Source: Endomicrobiales bacterium (GTDB lineage Bacteria > Elusimicrobiota > Endomicrobiia > Endomicrobiales > JAFGGC01). Taken from it: a stretch of DNA of 64,000 bases. A program made the position numbers and the translations under genes. The stretch lies in the NCBI GenBank assembly GCA_016930715.1, contig JAFGGC010000002.1, forward strand, positions 62,001 through 126,000, read 5' to 3'. Shown in pieces: positions 1-8,729 of this stretch (positions are counted from its first letter, which is position 1; each line of letters begins with the position of its first letter). The notes below the pieces were generated by a model. The model was not told where the DNA came from. It made no database searches and saw only the letters and a list, made by a program, of their open reading frames with translations.

Positions 1-63
1 GCTGTCATAATGGTTTCTCTGGGTATGTTTTTCATAAACAAGATAGTAAATATAGACATTTAG
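1..63 (+). CDS. C-terminal end of a TadB-like protein (partial)
   Basis: Only the last 20 codons lie in the window, so the start is missing. They encode a hydrophobic stretch followed by a short tail ending KIVNIDI. TadB proteins, inner-membrane type II secretion F-domain platforms, often end in a similar IRKIVNI-type tail, and the next gene 10 bases downstream is a TadC-like protein, as in tad loci. The TadB assignment is therefore inference from the tail and the context. Confidence 0.5.
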   Translation, partial: AVIMVSLGMFFINKIVNIDI

Positions 64-73
64 GGTAAATGAC

Positions 74-961
74 ATGATGGTTCTTATCGCATCGGTCTGC
101 GCGGGTATCGCGGTTTTCAGCGTGCTGTATACCGTTCTCGAATTCGCCGGCAAGGTGAAGTTCGAAAAGAAATTCAGGGACAGTACGGGCGGTACCGCCG
201 GGATAAGGGCAAAAGGAATAACGGGGAGCCTTCTTTTCGCGGCGGAAAAGATCGGAGAGAAAACGAAGGGTGTGAAACACCCGAAATTCGAAGGCATGAT
301 AGCCGAGATAAGGAACAACCTTTCGATCCTGGGAGGCAGCTACGCGAAGATGGACCCTTACACATTCGTCGGCATACAGGCGCTTTCTGCCGTCGGCGTC
401 ATGATAGTGTGCGTCCTCGTTCTTGACATATATAACGTGTTTCTTGTCGCGCTTCTGGGTTTCGGAGGGTTCTTTATTCCTGTCGGCCTGAACAGGGACC
501 AGGTCAAGTCAAGGCATAAGGCCATATTCCGGCAGATACCTGACATACTTGACATGCTGACGCTTATGATCGAGGCCGGTCTCGATTTCACGACAGCATT
601 GAATAAAATCCTGGAGTTCGAAAAAGGCCCGTTGGTCGACGAGTTCATGACTGCTCAGCAGGAGATCAGGCTCGGCAAATCAAGGGCCGAGGCTTTCGAG
701 AACATGATGGCGCGGGTGAAATACCCGCCGCTTAATTCCGTAATGAACTCGATAATACTCGCGATGAAAACCGGCGGCAGCATGGCGCCTACTTTAAGGA
801 TCCTTTCGGACCAGTTCCGCGTGGAGCGCGCGCAATTAGCCGAAAAAATGGCTTCCGAAGCGCCCATCAAGCTCATGGGCCCTCTTGTCATACTTATTTT
901 TCCCACGATATTCATCGTGCTTTTCGGGCCGATACTTCTATCTTTTATGGGCGGGGGATAA
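74..961 (+). CDS. tadC: TadC-like type II secretion system F family protein
   Basis: Inner-membrane platform protein of a Tad-type pilus or secretion machine, 295 residues. A TM segment lies at about 3-24, a hydrophobic block at about 98-137 and a closing TM at about 268-292. Between them is a T2SSF domain (about 155-260) with the typical QIPDILDMLTLMIEAGLDF region followed by a conserved Gly/Ala-rich helix pair. The order tadB-tadC is the usual one; the ATPase and pilin genes must lie upstream of the window. TadC and GspF-like proteins are hard to separate by sequence alone, but the size and the TadB-like neighbour favour TadC. It ends just before an inverted repeat and a convergent gene. 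Confidence 0.85.
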   Translation: MMVLIASVCAGIAVFSVLYTVLEFAGKVKFEKKFRDSTGGTAGIRAKGITGSLLFAAEKIGEKTKGVKHPKFEGMIAEIRNNLSILGGSYAKMDPYTFVGIQALSAVGVMIVCVLVLDIYNVFLVALLGFGGFFIPVGLNRDQVKSRHKAIFRQIPDILDMLTLMIEAGLDFTTALNKILEFEKGPLVDEFMTAQQEIRLGKSRAEAFENMMARVKYPPLNSVMNSIILAMKTGGSMAPTLRILSDQFRVERAQLAEKMASEAPIKLMGPLVILIFPTIFIVLFGPILLSFMGGG

Positions 962-968
962 ATAGACT

Positions 969-1036
969 GATTACACGGATTTTTTACACAGATTACACAG
1001 ATAAGTCAGCAAACATAGATGCTAATCCGTGTAATC
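969..1036. repeat. Inverted repeat between convergent genes
   Basis: GATTACACGGATT (969-981) and AATCCGTGTAATC (1024-1036) are perfect 13-bp inverted arms. The loop holds further ACACAGATTACACAGAT copies, so the element is partly made of short direct repeats as well. It lies between tadC and the convergent sensor gene and could act as a bidirectional terminator, although no clean T-run follows either arm. Confidence 0.6.
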
Positions 1037-1062
1037 TTTGTATTTGATCCGTGCAATCGTAG

Positions 1063-2106
1063 TTATCCGAGCGTTATTATCGTTCCGGAGAGTCTTTCTT
1101 TTGACGGGCCCAGTGACTTTGCCTTAGCTTGAACGCCGTTTATGGTGTCCTCGACGGTCTGGCCGGGGTTTTCGGTGGATCTTTTAACAAGTTCAAGGGC
1201 GTCGCTGGAAGCGAAAGCGTCAAGTATGTGGAGATCGGAATCTGGAGGAAGGTCTTTTTTGAAGATGAGTTCCTTCGCTTTTTGGTTTGCCGCGATGACT
1301 TTGTTGTCGGCATCAATGACCGCGATACCTTCGGCCCTGATATCGGCGAGTTCTTTGATAATGAGCGCGTGATTTTCGCGTGTTTCGGTGCTTGCCGCCG
1401 ATGGTCTGGGGTTTGCCGGTTCCTGTTTTGAAGCGATTTCGTTCACGAGTTCCGCTATTTTACCCATTTCATCGTTGGTTACCTTCGCGCTCACGCCCCC
1501 GAGCGCAACCGCCTTTATGTCGGAAACAAGAGAATCCATGCGCTTAAGATACGCAGCGCGGAAAAAGAGGGCGGCCGCGGCGACTGAAAGTATGAATATT
1601 ATTAATCCCGTGAGGGCCGCATTCCCTGCGGTTGTTCCCGCGGTCCGTTCCATTTTGGTGTTTGAAATCGCTATGCATAGCGTGGACGAGGAAGGCAGCG
1701 GCATCGAAAAAAGATATGCGTCGGGCTCATTGACCTTCTGTCTGAATATTCTTTTTGAAGCCAAGGCCTTTTTTGAGTAGGGGTCCGCGTAGGTTTTGCC
1801 CCACTCGGCCGTTTTGTTATGCGTGATGACCTTGCCGGTTTCGTCGAGTATGAACGCCGAGATTATGTCATCTACCTTTGAGATGCTTTCTATTTGTTTC
1901 AGGAGCATCAGGTCGTCGCGCAGTTCGGCGCCTTTGAATAGGTTTTTTTCAGACAGCATGTAGGCGGTTTTTACGCGGTCGAAAAGATTTAGCCTCAGGA
2001 GTTCTTCCTGGGCGGGAATGAAGTGAAAAAGATAGATGCCGCCTGTAACGGCGGCAACGAGAAGCGCTACGAAAAGGACGAACTTCAGGAAATTCGAACG
2101 TTTCAT
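1063..2106 (-). CDS. Membrane-anchored PAS-domain sensor protein
   Basis: Protein of 347 residues with TM1 at about 8-28, an extracytoplasmic region of about 130 residues resembling a single Cache-type sensor (containing AFILDETGKVITHN), TM2 at about 163-187, a HAMP-like linker, and a PAS-like domain at about 250-340 with AIDADNKVIAANQKAKEL. No kinase, GGDEF or methyl-accepting domain follows, so the output is unclear; it may pass signals to a partner such as the hybrid kinase encoded nearby on the other strand. A TTGACA/TATAAT promoter lies only 8 bases before the ATG, and there is no Shine-Dalgarno sequence, so the mRNA may be leaderless. The family name is inferred from architecture only. 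Confidence 0.65.
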   Translation of the reverse strand: MKRSNFLKFVLFVALLVAAVTGGIYLFHFIPAQEELLRLNLFDRVKTAYMLSEKNLFKGAELRDDLMLLKQIESISKVDDIISAFILDETGKVITHNKTAEWGKTYADPYSKKALASKRIFRQKVNEPDAYLFSMPLPSSSTLCIAISNTKMERTAGTTAGNAALTGLIIFILSVAAAALFFRAAYLKRMDSLVSDIKAVALGGVSAKVTNDEMGKIAELVNEIASKQEPANPRPSAASTETRENHALIIKELADIRAEGIAVIDADNKVIAANQKAKELIFKKDLPPDSDLHILDAFASSDALELVKRSTENPGQTVEDTINGVQAKAKSLGPSKERLSGTIITLG

Positions 2107-2114
2107 TTGACTTG

Positions 2115-2144
2115 ATTATACAACAAAAATCCGTGAATTGTCAA
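2115..2144 (-). promoter_or_regulatory. Sigma-70-type promoter for the PAS sensor gene
   Basis: On the minus strand TTGACA (2144-2139) and TATAAT (2120-2115) are 18 bases apart. Transcription would begin near 2108, about two bases before the ATG at 2106, which implies a leaderless message. Confidence 0.6.
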
Positions 2145-2167
2145 AACTCCGGAAGCGGCGGTCCGAA

Positions 2168-2515
2168 ATGAGAAAAGCCAAACTTGCTGTAAACGGCAGG
2201 CCTAGCGGTTTTGCCGTGTCTTTTGCCGAATCCCTGAAGGACAGGCTAATCGGGCTGATGGGGAAACGGGATGCGGAGAATGTCGGATTGTACCTCACGG
2301 GCTGCTCCAGCATACACACTTTTTTCATGCGTTTCCCGATAGACGCCGTATTCCTGGGCAAGGACATGAAAGTCGTGAGGATAATGCGCGGGCTCGCGCC
2401 CTGGCGCGTCGTCCTTCCTGTCCGAGGGGCCGGATCCGTCCTCGAGCTCGCCGGGAACGCGTCGCAGCGGTTCGGGATATCGGAAGGCGCATCGCTTTCT
2501 TTTGAGAATGATTGA
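2168..2515 (+). CDS. DUF192 family protein
   Basis: A 115-residue protein of the DUF192 (PF02643) family, whose function is not established. Family marks are the DRLIGLMGKR segment, then a central FFMRFPIDAVFL run, then a Pro/Arg-rich loop and the terminal hydrophobic strand. There is no signal peptide, so it is probably cytosolic here. I chose the ATG at 2168 because GGAAG lies upstream and the family begins near this point; an in-frame TTG at 2138 has no ribosome site. DUF192 genes often sit beside tad clusters, as here. Confidence 0.8.
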   Translation: MRKAKLAVNGRPSGFAVSFAESLKDRLIGLMGKRDAENVGLYLTGCSSIHTFFMRFPIDAVFLGKDMKVVRIMRGLAPWRVVLPVRGAGSVLELAGNASQRFGISEGASLSFEND

Positions 2516-2540
2516 CACGCGCATTAAAAAATGTTAAAAA
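2512..2540 (+). promoter_or_regulatory. Probable promoter for the phosphorelay operon
   Basis: TTGACA (2512-2517) overlaps the stop codon of the DUF192 gene. It is followed after 17 bases by TAAAAA (2535-2540), which has a TG two bases upstream (extended -10). The hybrid kinase starts at 2615. Confidence 0.5.
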
Positions 2541-2614
2541 ATGAACGTGTATTTGTTTGTGTGCGGCGCGTGATACGGCGGAGAGATTCTTGAAAGCCGG
2601 AGGAACCGGGTTAA

Positions 2615-4960
2615 ATGGAAGAACAGACTAAAAGAACTAAAGTCCTGGTAGTTGACGATGAGAAAGGCATCTGCAGTCTTCTCTCGCGCGAACTCACGAA
2701 ATCCGGCTATGACGTCCACGTGGCCTCCGCGGCCGAGCAGGCGCTCCAGATGGCCGAAAAAGAACAGTATATAGTCGCCATAACAGACCTCAAAATGCCC
2801 GGAATGGGCGGAATGGCTTTTCTAAAAGAGATAAAGAAAAAAAACCCCGGCATCGAAGTGATCATAATAACCGGTTTCGGGACAATGGAAACCACGATGG
2901 AGGCGTTCCAGGCGGGCGCGATAGACTACGTTCTCAAGCCTTTCAACATCGAAGACTTGAAGCTTAAGGTCAAGAAAGCCCTGGACCATTACCACTCCCA
3001 GCAGACGATAACCCTCCTCAACGAAAACCTCACCAACACATACGTTGAGCTTGAAAAACTCAAGGATTCTCTCGAAGCAAAAGTCGAGGAGCGCACGAGA
3101 GAGCTGACCGAGTCGGAAAAACGCTTCAGGATGATAATCGACGGGTCATTCGACCCCATAGTAACAGTTACCGGGGATTTCGGGATAACTGGCTGGAACA
3201 AGGGGGCCGAGTTCACTTTCGGGTATGCGTCCGGCGAGGCGCTTTCGATGAATCTCAAGGATTTTTTTGTCCTTCATCCGGAAAAAGTAGTCGCCTCCCT
3301 GACCGACAAGATGAAAGCCGAAGGCGGTTTCGTGAGGAACTACGTGACGAAATGCTTCACGAAAGGCAAGGGGGAAATAGACGTCAACATAACGGCCAGC
3401 AGCCTCGAGGGGCACGGTTTTTCGATGATAATAAGGGACATAACCCGCGAGCGCAGGATAGACCAGATGAAGACCGACTTCGTGTCGAACGTTTCCCACG
3501 AGCTCAGGACTCCCCTGACCTCGATAAAGGGATCAGTCGAGCTGATACTCGGAGGGACCGAGGGCCCGCTTACGGACTCGCAAAAAGAGCTTCTCGGGAT
3601 AATGAGGAACAACACGGTAAGGCTCATCAAGCTGATAAGCGAGCTTCTTGACATCGCCAAGATAGAATCCGGCAGGATAGAGATGGATTTGAAGGCGGCG
3701 AGCATAATCACCGTTATAAAATCCACCATCGACGAGACGAAGGCGATAGCGCAGAAAAAAAACGTGAATCTTGTGCTTACCGAGCCGGGCAGGAGCTTTC
3801 CCGACCTCTACATCGACGAGAACAGGATAAAGCAGGTTCTAGTGAACCTGATCGGCAACGCGCTGAAATTCACGCCCGAAAAGGGTTCGGTCACGGTTTC
3901 AATACGCGAAACGGAAAGCGAACTCCAGATAGGAGTAAGCGACACCGGCATGGGAATATCAAAAGAGAATTTTGATATGATATTCGAGAAATTCCGACAG
4001 GTGGACTCGTCTTCGACCCGGGCGGCGGGAGGGACGGGGCTCGGCCTGTCTATAGCAAAATCCATCATCGAGGCGCACAAGGGGCGCATCTGGGTGGAGA
4101 GCGAGCCCGGCAGGGGCAGTACGTTCTCTTTTTCGATACCCAAACCGGAGAAGCAGATAGCGGAGGCCATGAAAAAAGAAGCGCCGGAAGTTGTTGCGGT
4201 AAACAAGGAATACAGGATAAAGAGGATACTTGTCGTTGACGACGACGAAGACCTGACCGTGGTGATCAAGGGGCACCTGGAGAAACAGGGTTATGAGATA
4301 CACGTCGCCAATTCCGGCATGGACGCGATAAAAAAAGCGGTGGAGCTAAAGCCCGACCTGATAACGCTGGACCTTCTGATGCCGCAGGTGGACGGGTATT
4401 TCGTAACGAAGCTCCTCAAACAGAATCCCGCAACCAAGGACATCCCCATCGTGATAGTGTCGGCCATTCTCGAAAAAGAGAAGTGCTTCAGGTTGGGCAT
4501 AAGCGATTATCTGACGAAACCTTTCGATTCGCAAGACCTCATCGAGGCCGTGAAGAGGACCGAGCGGCAGATAAGAGGAGAAAAGATGAAAAGAAAGGTC
4601 CTCGTGGTTGACGATGACCCGGACATAATCGCCGTGCTCACGCTTTCGCTGACCAACAGGGATTATTCGGTCTATAACGCCTATGACGGCATACAGGCGA
4701 TAGCGCTGGCGAAGAAAGAAAAACCGGACATGATAATCCTCGACCTGATGCTGCCTTCCGTGGATGGTTTTGAGGTCATACGGAACCTTAAAAAAGACAA
4801 GGAGACTTCCGAAATACCGATAATAGTCATAACGGGACGGACGATAGAGGACAAGGAAAAGGCCATACAGCTCGGGGCCAAGGAATACCTTCTAAAACCG
4901 TTCACGATGCGGATGCTATACGAGGAACTTGACAGGATACTTCAGAAGGAGGTCAAATGA
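2615..4960 (+). CDS. Hybrid sensor histidine kinase with three receiver domains
   Basis: A soluble phosphorelay protein of 781 residues. In order: a receiver (about 7-120, phospho-Asp58), a coiled coil (about 130-168), a PAS domain (about 170-280), a HisKA dimerisation domain with VSHELRTP (His295), an HATPase domain with NLIGNALKFT, DTGMGI and GGTGLGLSI boxes (about 395-510), a second receiver (Asp586) and a third (Asp710). No TM segment is present, so it senses an internal signal or takes phosphoryl groups through its N-terminal receiver. The message overlaps the next gene, a fourth receiver, by ATGA. It has the usual catalytic residues throughout. The target pathway cannot be deduced; the nearby Tad genes and PAS sensor are only suggestive. 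Confidence 0.9.
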   Translation: MEEQTKRTKVLVVDDEKGICSLLSRELTKSGYDVHVASAAEQALQMAEKEQYIVAITDLKMPGMGGMAFLKEIKKKNPGIEVIIITGFGTMETTMEAFQAGAIDYVLKPFNIEDLKLKVKKALDHYHSQQTITLLNENLTNTYVELEKLKDSLEAKVEERTRELTESEKRFRMIIDGSFDPIVTVTGDFGITGWNKGAEFTFGYASGEALSMNLKDFFVLHPEKVVASLTDKMKAEGGFVRNYVTKCFTKGKGEIDVNITASSLEGHGFSMIIRDITRERRIDQMKTDFVSNVSHELRTPLTSIKGSVELILGGTEGPLTDSQKELLGIMRNNTVRLIKLISELLDIAKIESGRIEMDLKAASIITVIKSTIDETKAIAQKKNVNLVLTEPGRSFPDLYIDENRIKQVLVNLIGNALKFTPEKGSVTVSIRETESELQIGVSDTGMGISKENFDMIFEKFRQVDSSSTRAAGGTGLGLSIAKSIIEAHKGRIWVESEPGRGSTFSFSIPKPEKQIAEAMKKEAPEVVAVNKEYRIKRILVVDDDEDLTVVIKGHLEKQGYEIHVANSGMDAIKKAVELKPDLITLDLLMPQVDGYFVTKLLKQNPATKDIPIVIVSAILEKEKCFRLGISDYLTKPFDSQDLIEAVKRTERQIRGEKMKRKVLVVDDDPDIIAVLTLSLTNRDYSVYNAYDGIQAIALAKKEKPDMIILDLMLPSVDGFEVIRNLKKDKETSEIPIIVITGRTIEDKEKAIQLGAKEYLLKPFTMRMLYEELDRILQKEVK

Positions 4961-5355
4961 CGGACAAGAAAAGGGTACTTCTCGCGGACGATGAGGACGA
5001 CATCAGGCATATTCTCAAAAGATACCTTGAGTTGGACGGCTACGAGGTCACGACGGCGATCGACGGAAAAGACGCCCTCGAGAAAGCCGTTTCGAACAGA
5101 TACGACCTTTTAATATTGGACGTGATGATGCCGGTGATGAACGGATGGGAGGTCTCGAAAAAGCTCAAGGCCGACCCGGAAAGGAAGAACATTCCCATAA
5201 TCATCCTTACGGCGCGGACGCAGAGCATTGATTCGATGATGAGTTACGAGTGCGGGGCCGACGAGTACGCGACCAAGCCGTTCGAATACCCGGAACTTTC
5301 GCAGACCATTAAAAAACTCATTGAACAGTACGCCTCCGGCAGCTCCGGCACCTGA
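4957..5355 (+). CDS. CheY-like single-domain response regulator
   Basis: A lone receiver domain of 132 residues with the acidic pair DDEDD near residue 11, phospho-acceptor Asp55 in LLILDVMMP, a conserved Thr in ILTAR and Lys in ATKPFEYP. No DNA-binding output is attached, so it probably acts by protein contact or as a phosphate shuttle. Its start overlaps the stop of the hybrid kinase (ATGA), which makes that kinase the likely partner. Confidence 0.9.
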   Translation: MTDKKRVLLADDEDDIRHILKRYLELDGYEVTTAIDGKDALEKAVSNRYDLLILDVMMPVMNGWEVSKKLKADPERKNIPIIILTARTQSIDSMMSYECGADEYATKPFEYPELSQTIKKLIEQYASGSSGT

Positions 5356-5363
5356 ACCCTGAA

Positions 5364-6038
5364 ATGCGCGCGAAAAAACCTGCACGAATGCCCGTTTTTC
5401 TCGTAACGGCGGGCCCCACGAGAGAATACATCGACCCGTTGCGGTTCATTTCCAACGCGTCGAGCGGCAAGATGGGCTATGCCATAGCCGGCGAGGCAGC
5501 AGCGCTTGGCTGCAGGACGATGCTCGTCTCGGGGCCGGTGGAAATCGAAAAACCAGAAAAAACCCATATTGTCAGGGTTACCTCGGCGCTTGAAATGGGA
5601 AGGGCGGTAAAAAAACTTCTGAAACGGTCGGATATCTTCATAAGCTCTGCCGCGGTCGCCGATTACAGGCCAAGTAGCGTAAAACACCGGAAAATTAAGA
5701 GGCTTAAAAAAAGAATTTCGCTTGATCTTGTTGCCAATCCCGACATACTGAAAGAGGCATCAAAACACAAGGGCAGAAGGGTTTGCGTCGGTTTCGCCCT
5801 TGAAACGGACAACGTGCTCGGCAACGCTCGGAAGAAGCTCAAAACAAAGAATGTTGACGTGATAGTGGCCAACACGGCGGATTCCGTCGGCTCTGAAAGG
5901 TCAACGGTGTGGCTTATCGGAAAGGACTTGAAAGCGGTAAAGATAGCGGGCAGGACCAAAAAAATGGTAGCGAAAAGGATAGTGAATGAAGCGTTCGGAA
6001 TTTGGAAAAGCCGTAAGGCAGGCAAAGCTGTGCGTTGA
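5364..6038 (+). CDS. coaB: Stand-alone phosphopantothenate-cysteine ligase (CoaB)
   Basis: This 224-residue protein matches the C-terminal half of CoaBC. That enzyme joins phosphopantothenate and cysteine using CTP on the way to coenzyme A. Seen here are TAGPTREYIDPLRFISNASS near the N-terminus, the AAVADYRP segment with nearby lysines, and a GFALET motif, all typical of the synthetase domain. The flavin decarboxylase half is absent; a separate coaC lies at 34797-35348. The gene follows the response regulator by 8 bases and overlaps the DNA glycosylase gene by 53 bases. A weak purine-rich stretch precedes the ATG at 5364; the ATG at 5388 is a possible alternative. Confidence 0.88.
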   Translation: MRAKKPARMPVFLVTAGPTREYIDPLRFISNASSGKMGYAIAGEAAALGCRTMLVSGPVEIEKPEKTHIVRVTSALEMGRAVKKLLKRSDIFISSAAVADYRPSSVKHRKIKRLKKRISLDLVANPDILKEASKHKGRRVCVGFALETDNVLGNARKKLKTKNVDVIVANTADSVGSERSTVWLIGKDLKAVKIAGRTKKMVAKRIVNEAFGIWKSRKAGKAVR

Positions 6039-6723
6039 GGAAGAAACGCTCTGGGGTGAAACGGATGTGCATGCGGCCTGTTCCGTGGGGACTTCGGCTA
6101 AAAAACAGCCCGTCCGGACTTCCTCGGGCGGAGGCGAGCCCGCGACGCTTGACGAACTCAAGGCGAAGATGCGGGGCTGCGTCAAGTGCCGGCTCGGGAA
6201 GTCGCGGCTGAACCTCGTGTTCGGCACGGGTGATCCGAAGGCCGGGCTTATGTTCGTCGGCGAGGGACCTGGTTTCGACGAGGACCACAGGGGCGAGCCG
6301 TTTGTCGGGCGGGCGGGACAGCTTTTGACAAAGATCATAGAATCGATAGGCCTGACGCGCGAAAAGGTGTACATCGCCAACATAGTGAAATGCCACCCTA
6401 TGATAGACCCGTCGGACCCCGAAAAAAGGGGCAACGACAGGCCTCCCGCGCCGGATGAAGCGGAAGCCTGTCTGCCTTTCCTTGAAAAACAGATAGAGCT
6501 GATAAACCCGAAGATAATATGCACCCTGGGAAACAGCGCCGCGAAGTGGCTGCTCGGAATGGAACTCGGCATAACAAAAATCCGCGGAAAGTTTTACGAG
6601 TACAAGAACACGATGCTCATGCCCACGTACCATCCGGCCGCGCTTCTGAGAAACCCGTCGCTCAAGAAAGACGTGTGGGAAGACATGAAAAAGATACGAT
6701 CGGAGCTAAAAGACCGCGCATAA
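5986..6723 (+). CDS. Uracil-DNA glycosylase, family 4 (Fe-S type)
   Basis: Excises uracil from DNA in base-excision repair. The 245-residue protein carries the family 4 marks: CVKC near residue 64 and two later cysteines (KCHP and EACLPF) that would bind a 4Fe-4S cluster, the GEGPGFDED and GEPFVGRAGQLL motifs, and the PTYHPAALLRN motif near the C-terminus. The first 48 residues are a low-complexity extension not needed by the family. The chosen ATG overlaps coaB by 53 bases; a later start inside the extension cannot be excluded. The gene is followed 4 bases later by priA, so repair and replication-restart genes are coupled. Confidence 0.9.
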   Translation: MKRSEFGKAVRQAKLCVEEETLWGETDVHAACSVGTSAKKQPVRTSSGGGEPATLDELKAKMRGCVKCRLGKSRLNLVFGTGDPKAGLMFVGEGPGFDEDHRGEPFVGRAGQLLTKIIESIGLTREKVYIANIVKCHPMIDPSDPEKRGNDRPPAPDEAEACLPFLEKQIELINPKIICTLGNSAAKWLLGMELGITKIRGKFYEYKNTMLMPTYHPAALLRNPSLKKDVWEDMKKIRSELKDRA

Positions 6724-6727
6724 AAAT

Positions 6728-8716
6728 ATGTACGCTGAAGTGACCGTGCCTCTTCCTGTCGATAAATCCTTTCACTATAAAGTGCCAGATAAATTTGCCG
6801 CCGCGGACCTTTGCGGCCGCAGGGTCATTGTGCCTTTCGGCCCGAAAAAAGTGGTCGGTTACGTTACGGGAATGGTGGCGAAGCCGGATATCGACGGGCC
6901 GAAGGAAATAATTTCCGTCGTCGACGGCGAGGCCGTCCTGAACGGCGAGCTTCTTGAGCTCGCGCGGTGGATGAGCGCCCGATACCTTTGCAGTTTCGGC
7001 GAAGCGCTTTCGGCCGTGCTTTCTCCGGCTCTCAGGGCCCCGAAAAGGGCGGACGAACCGAAAAAAGAAAGCGTTAAGGACCGACAGGCGGGTACCCGCA
7101 GGAATTTTGAGCTCACGGACGAACAGAAGATGGCCAGGGACGCCGTCGTCGAGAGTATTAAAGAGAACAAGCCTGACGCTTTCCTTCTGCACGGCATAAC
7201 GGGGTCGGGAAAGACCGAGGTGTACCTCTCGTGCGCGCAGGAAGCCATTTCGCGCGGCAGGTCGGTCATTTTCCTTCTGCCGGAGATATCGCTGACGCCC
7301 CAGTTCATAGGCCTTGTCAGGGAGAGGTTCGGGGACGCGGTGGGGCTGTGGCACTCAAAAGTATCCCAGGGGCAGAAGTACCGCACGTGGGAAGCCGCAA
7401 GGAAAGGCGCGGTAAGAATAATGCTTGGCGCGCGCTCCGCGGTTTTCGCGCCTTTCGTGAACCTCGGGCTTATAATCGTGGACGAGGAGCACGAGCCCAG
7501 CTACAAGCAGGACCAGAAACCCGCGTATAATACCAGGGACGTCGCGCTGAAAAGGGCCGAGCTTTGCAGGGCGGTGGCGCTTTTCGGCTCGGCGACGCCG
7601 TCGCTCGAGATGTTCCACAAGTCCAGGACCGGCGGGGTCAGGGTGCTCGAGCTTCCCGAACGCGTGGAGGACAGGCCCCTTCCCGGCATAGAGATAATCG
7701 ACATAAGGCAGCTCAAGAAAAGGTCAAAGATTTTTTCCGAACGAATGCTAGAGCTCCTTGAAAGAACCCTGGCAAGAAGGGAGCAGGCGATAATATTCCT
7801 GAACCGCCGCGGGTTCTCGCCCGGAGTGATGTGCCGGTCCTGCGGCAAGGTATGGCAGTGCCCGGAATGCTCGGTTTCCCTCGTTTACCACAAGAGCCCG
7901 GAATCCCTGAAGTGCCACTACTGCGACCACAAGGAGAAATGGCCGGGAATATGCCCTGCCTGCGGCAGGGGCGACATCTCGATTTTCGGCGTCGGGACCC
8001 AGAAGGTCGAGGAGGAGATAAAAAACTTTTTTCCCCAGGCCAAGGTAGTGCGGCTTGACAGGGACACGGCGTCTAAGAAAGGCGTGTACGAGACTGTTTA
8101 CCGGGATTTCAAGGAGGAGAATTTCGACATACTGCTCGGCACGCAGATGGTGGCCAAAGGCTTTGATTTCCCAAGGGTGACGCTTGTCGGGGTAGTCGAC
8201 GCGGACACGGCCCTGTACCTTCCGGACTTTCGTTCGTCCGAAAGGACCTTCCAGCTGATAACGCAGGTCGCGGGTCGTTCCGGCAGGAGCGAGCTGGGCG
8301 GGCGCGTCGTCGTGCAGTCGCGGCATCCGGAACATTACGTGCTCAAGAATTCCCAGAAGCACGATTACAGGAGCTTCTTTGAGGCGGAGATAGAATTCCG
8401 GAAAGAGATGCACTATCCCCCCTTCTGCGACCTTGTAAACGTCATGCTGAGGGGAAAGAACGAAAAACTCGTATCGGAAACCGCTTCTAAACTGCACGAG
8501 GAAATTGATAGAATAAGAAAGAAACGGGAACTGCGTTTTGAAATACTCGGGCCTTCTCCCAGCGCGAGGTACAGGTTGTACGGGCAGTTCAGGTGGCAGA
8601 TGCTGCTCAAGGGCGGCGGCGACACGCTTTTAAGCTTTGCCAGGGAGTTCAAGGGGTATAAAGTCCCGCGCGGTGTTTATCTGTCCATGGACGTGGATCC
8701 GCAGACTACATTATAA
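6728..8716 (+). CDS. priA: Primosomal protein N' (replication restart helicase PriA)
   Basis: A 3'-5' superfamily 2 helicase that reloads the replisome at stalled forks. At 662 residues it is a little shorter than the usual 730. It has the N-terminal 3'-end-binding domain (about 1-100), Walker A GITGSGKT (156-163), the DEEH box, GSATPSLEM, a zinc-binding segment with eight cysteines (CRSCGKVWQCPEC and CHYCDH through CPACGRG), and the C-terminal helicase motif TQVAGRSGR. All key motifs are intact. Confidence 0.95.
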   Translation: MYAEVTVPLPVDKSFHYKVPDKFAAADLCGRRVIVPFGPKKVVGYVTGMVAKPDIDGPKEIISVVDGEAVLNGELLELARWMSARYLCSFGEALSAVLSPALRAPKRADEPKKESVKDRQAGTRRNFELTDEQKMARDAVVESIKENKPDAFLLHGITGSGKTEVYLSCAQEAISRGRSVIFLLPEISLTPQFIGLVRERFGDAVGLWHSKVSQGQKYRTWEAARKGAVRIMLGARSAVFAPFVNLGLIIVDEEHEPSYKQDQKPAYNTRDVALKRAELCRAVALFGSATPSLEMFHKSRTGGVRVLELPERVEDRPLPGIEIIDIRQLKKRSKIFSERMLELLERTLARREQAIIFLNRRGFSPGVMCRSCGKVWQCPECSVSLVYHKSPESLKCHYCDHKEKWPGICPACGRGDISIFGVGTQKVEEEIKNFFPQAKVVRLDRDTASKKGVYETVYRDFKEENFDILLGTQMVAKGFDFPRVTLVGVVDADTALYLPDFRSSERTFQLITQVAGRSGRSELGGRVVVQSRHPEHYVLKNSQKHDYRSFFEAEIEFRKEMHYPPFCDLVNVMLRGKNEKLVSETASKLHEEIDRIRKKRELRFEILGPSPSARYRLYGQFRWQMLLKGGGDTLLSFAREFKGYKVPRGVYLSMDVDPQTTL

Positions 8717-8729
8717 GGCAGGGTCAATA

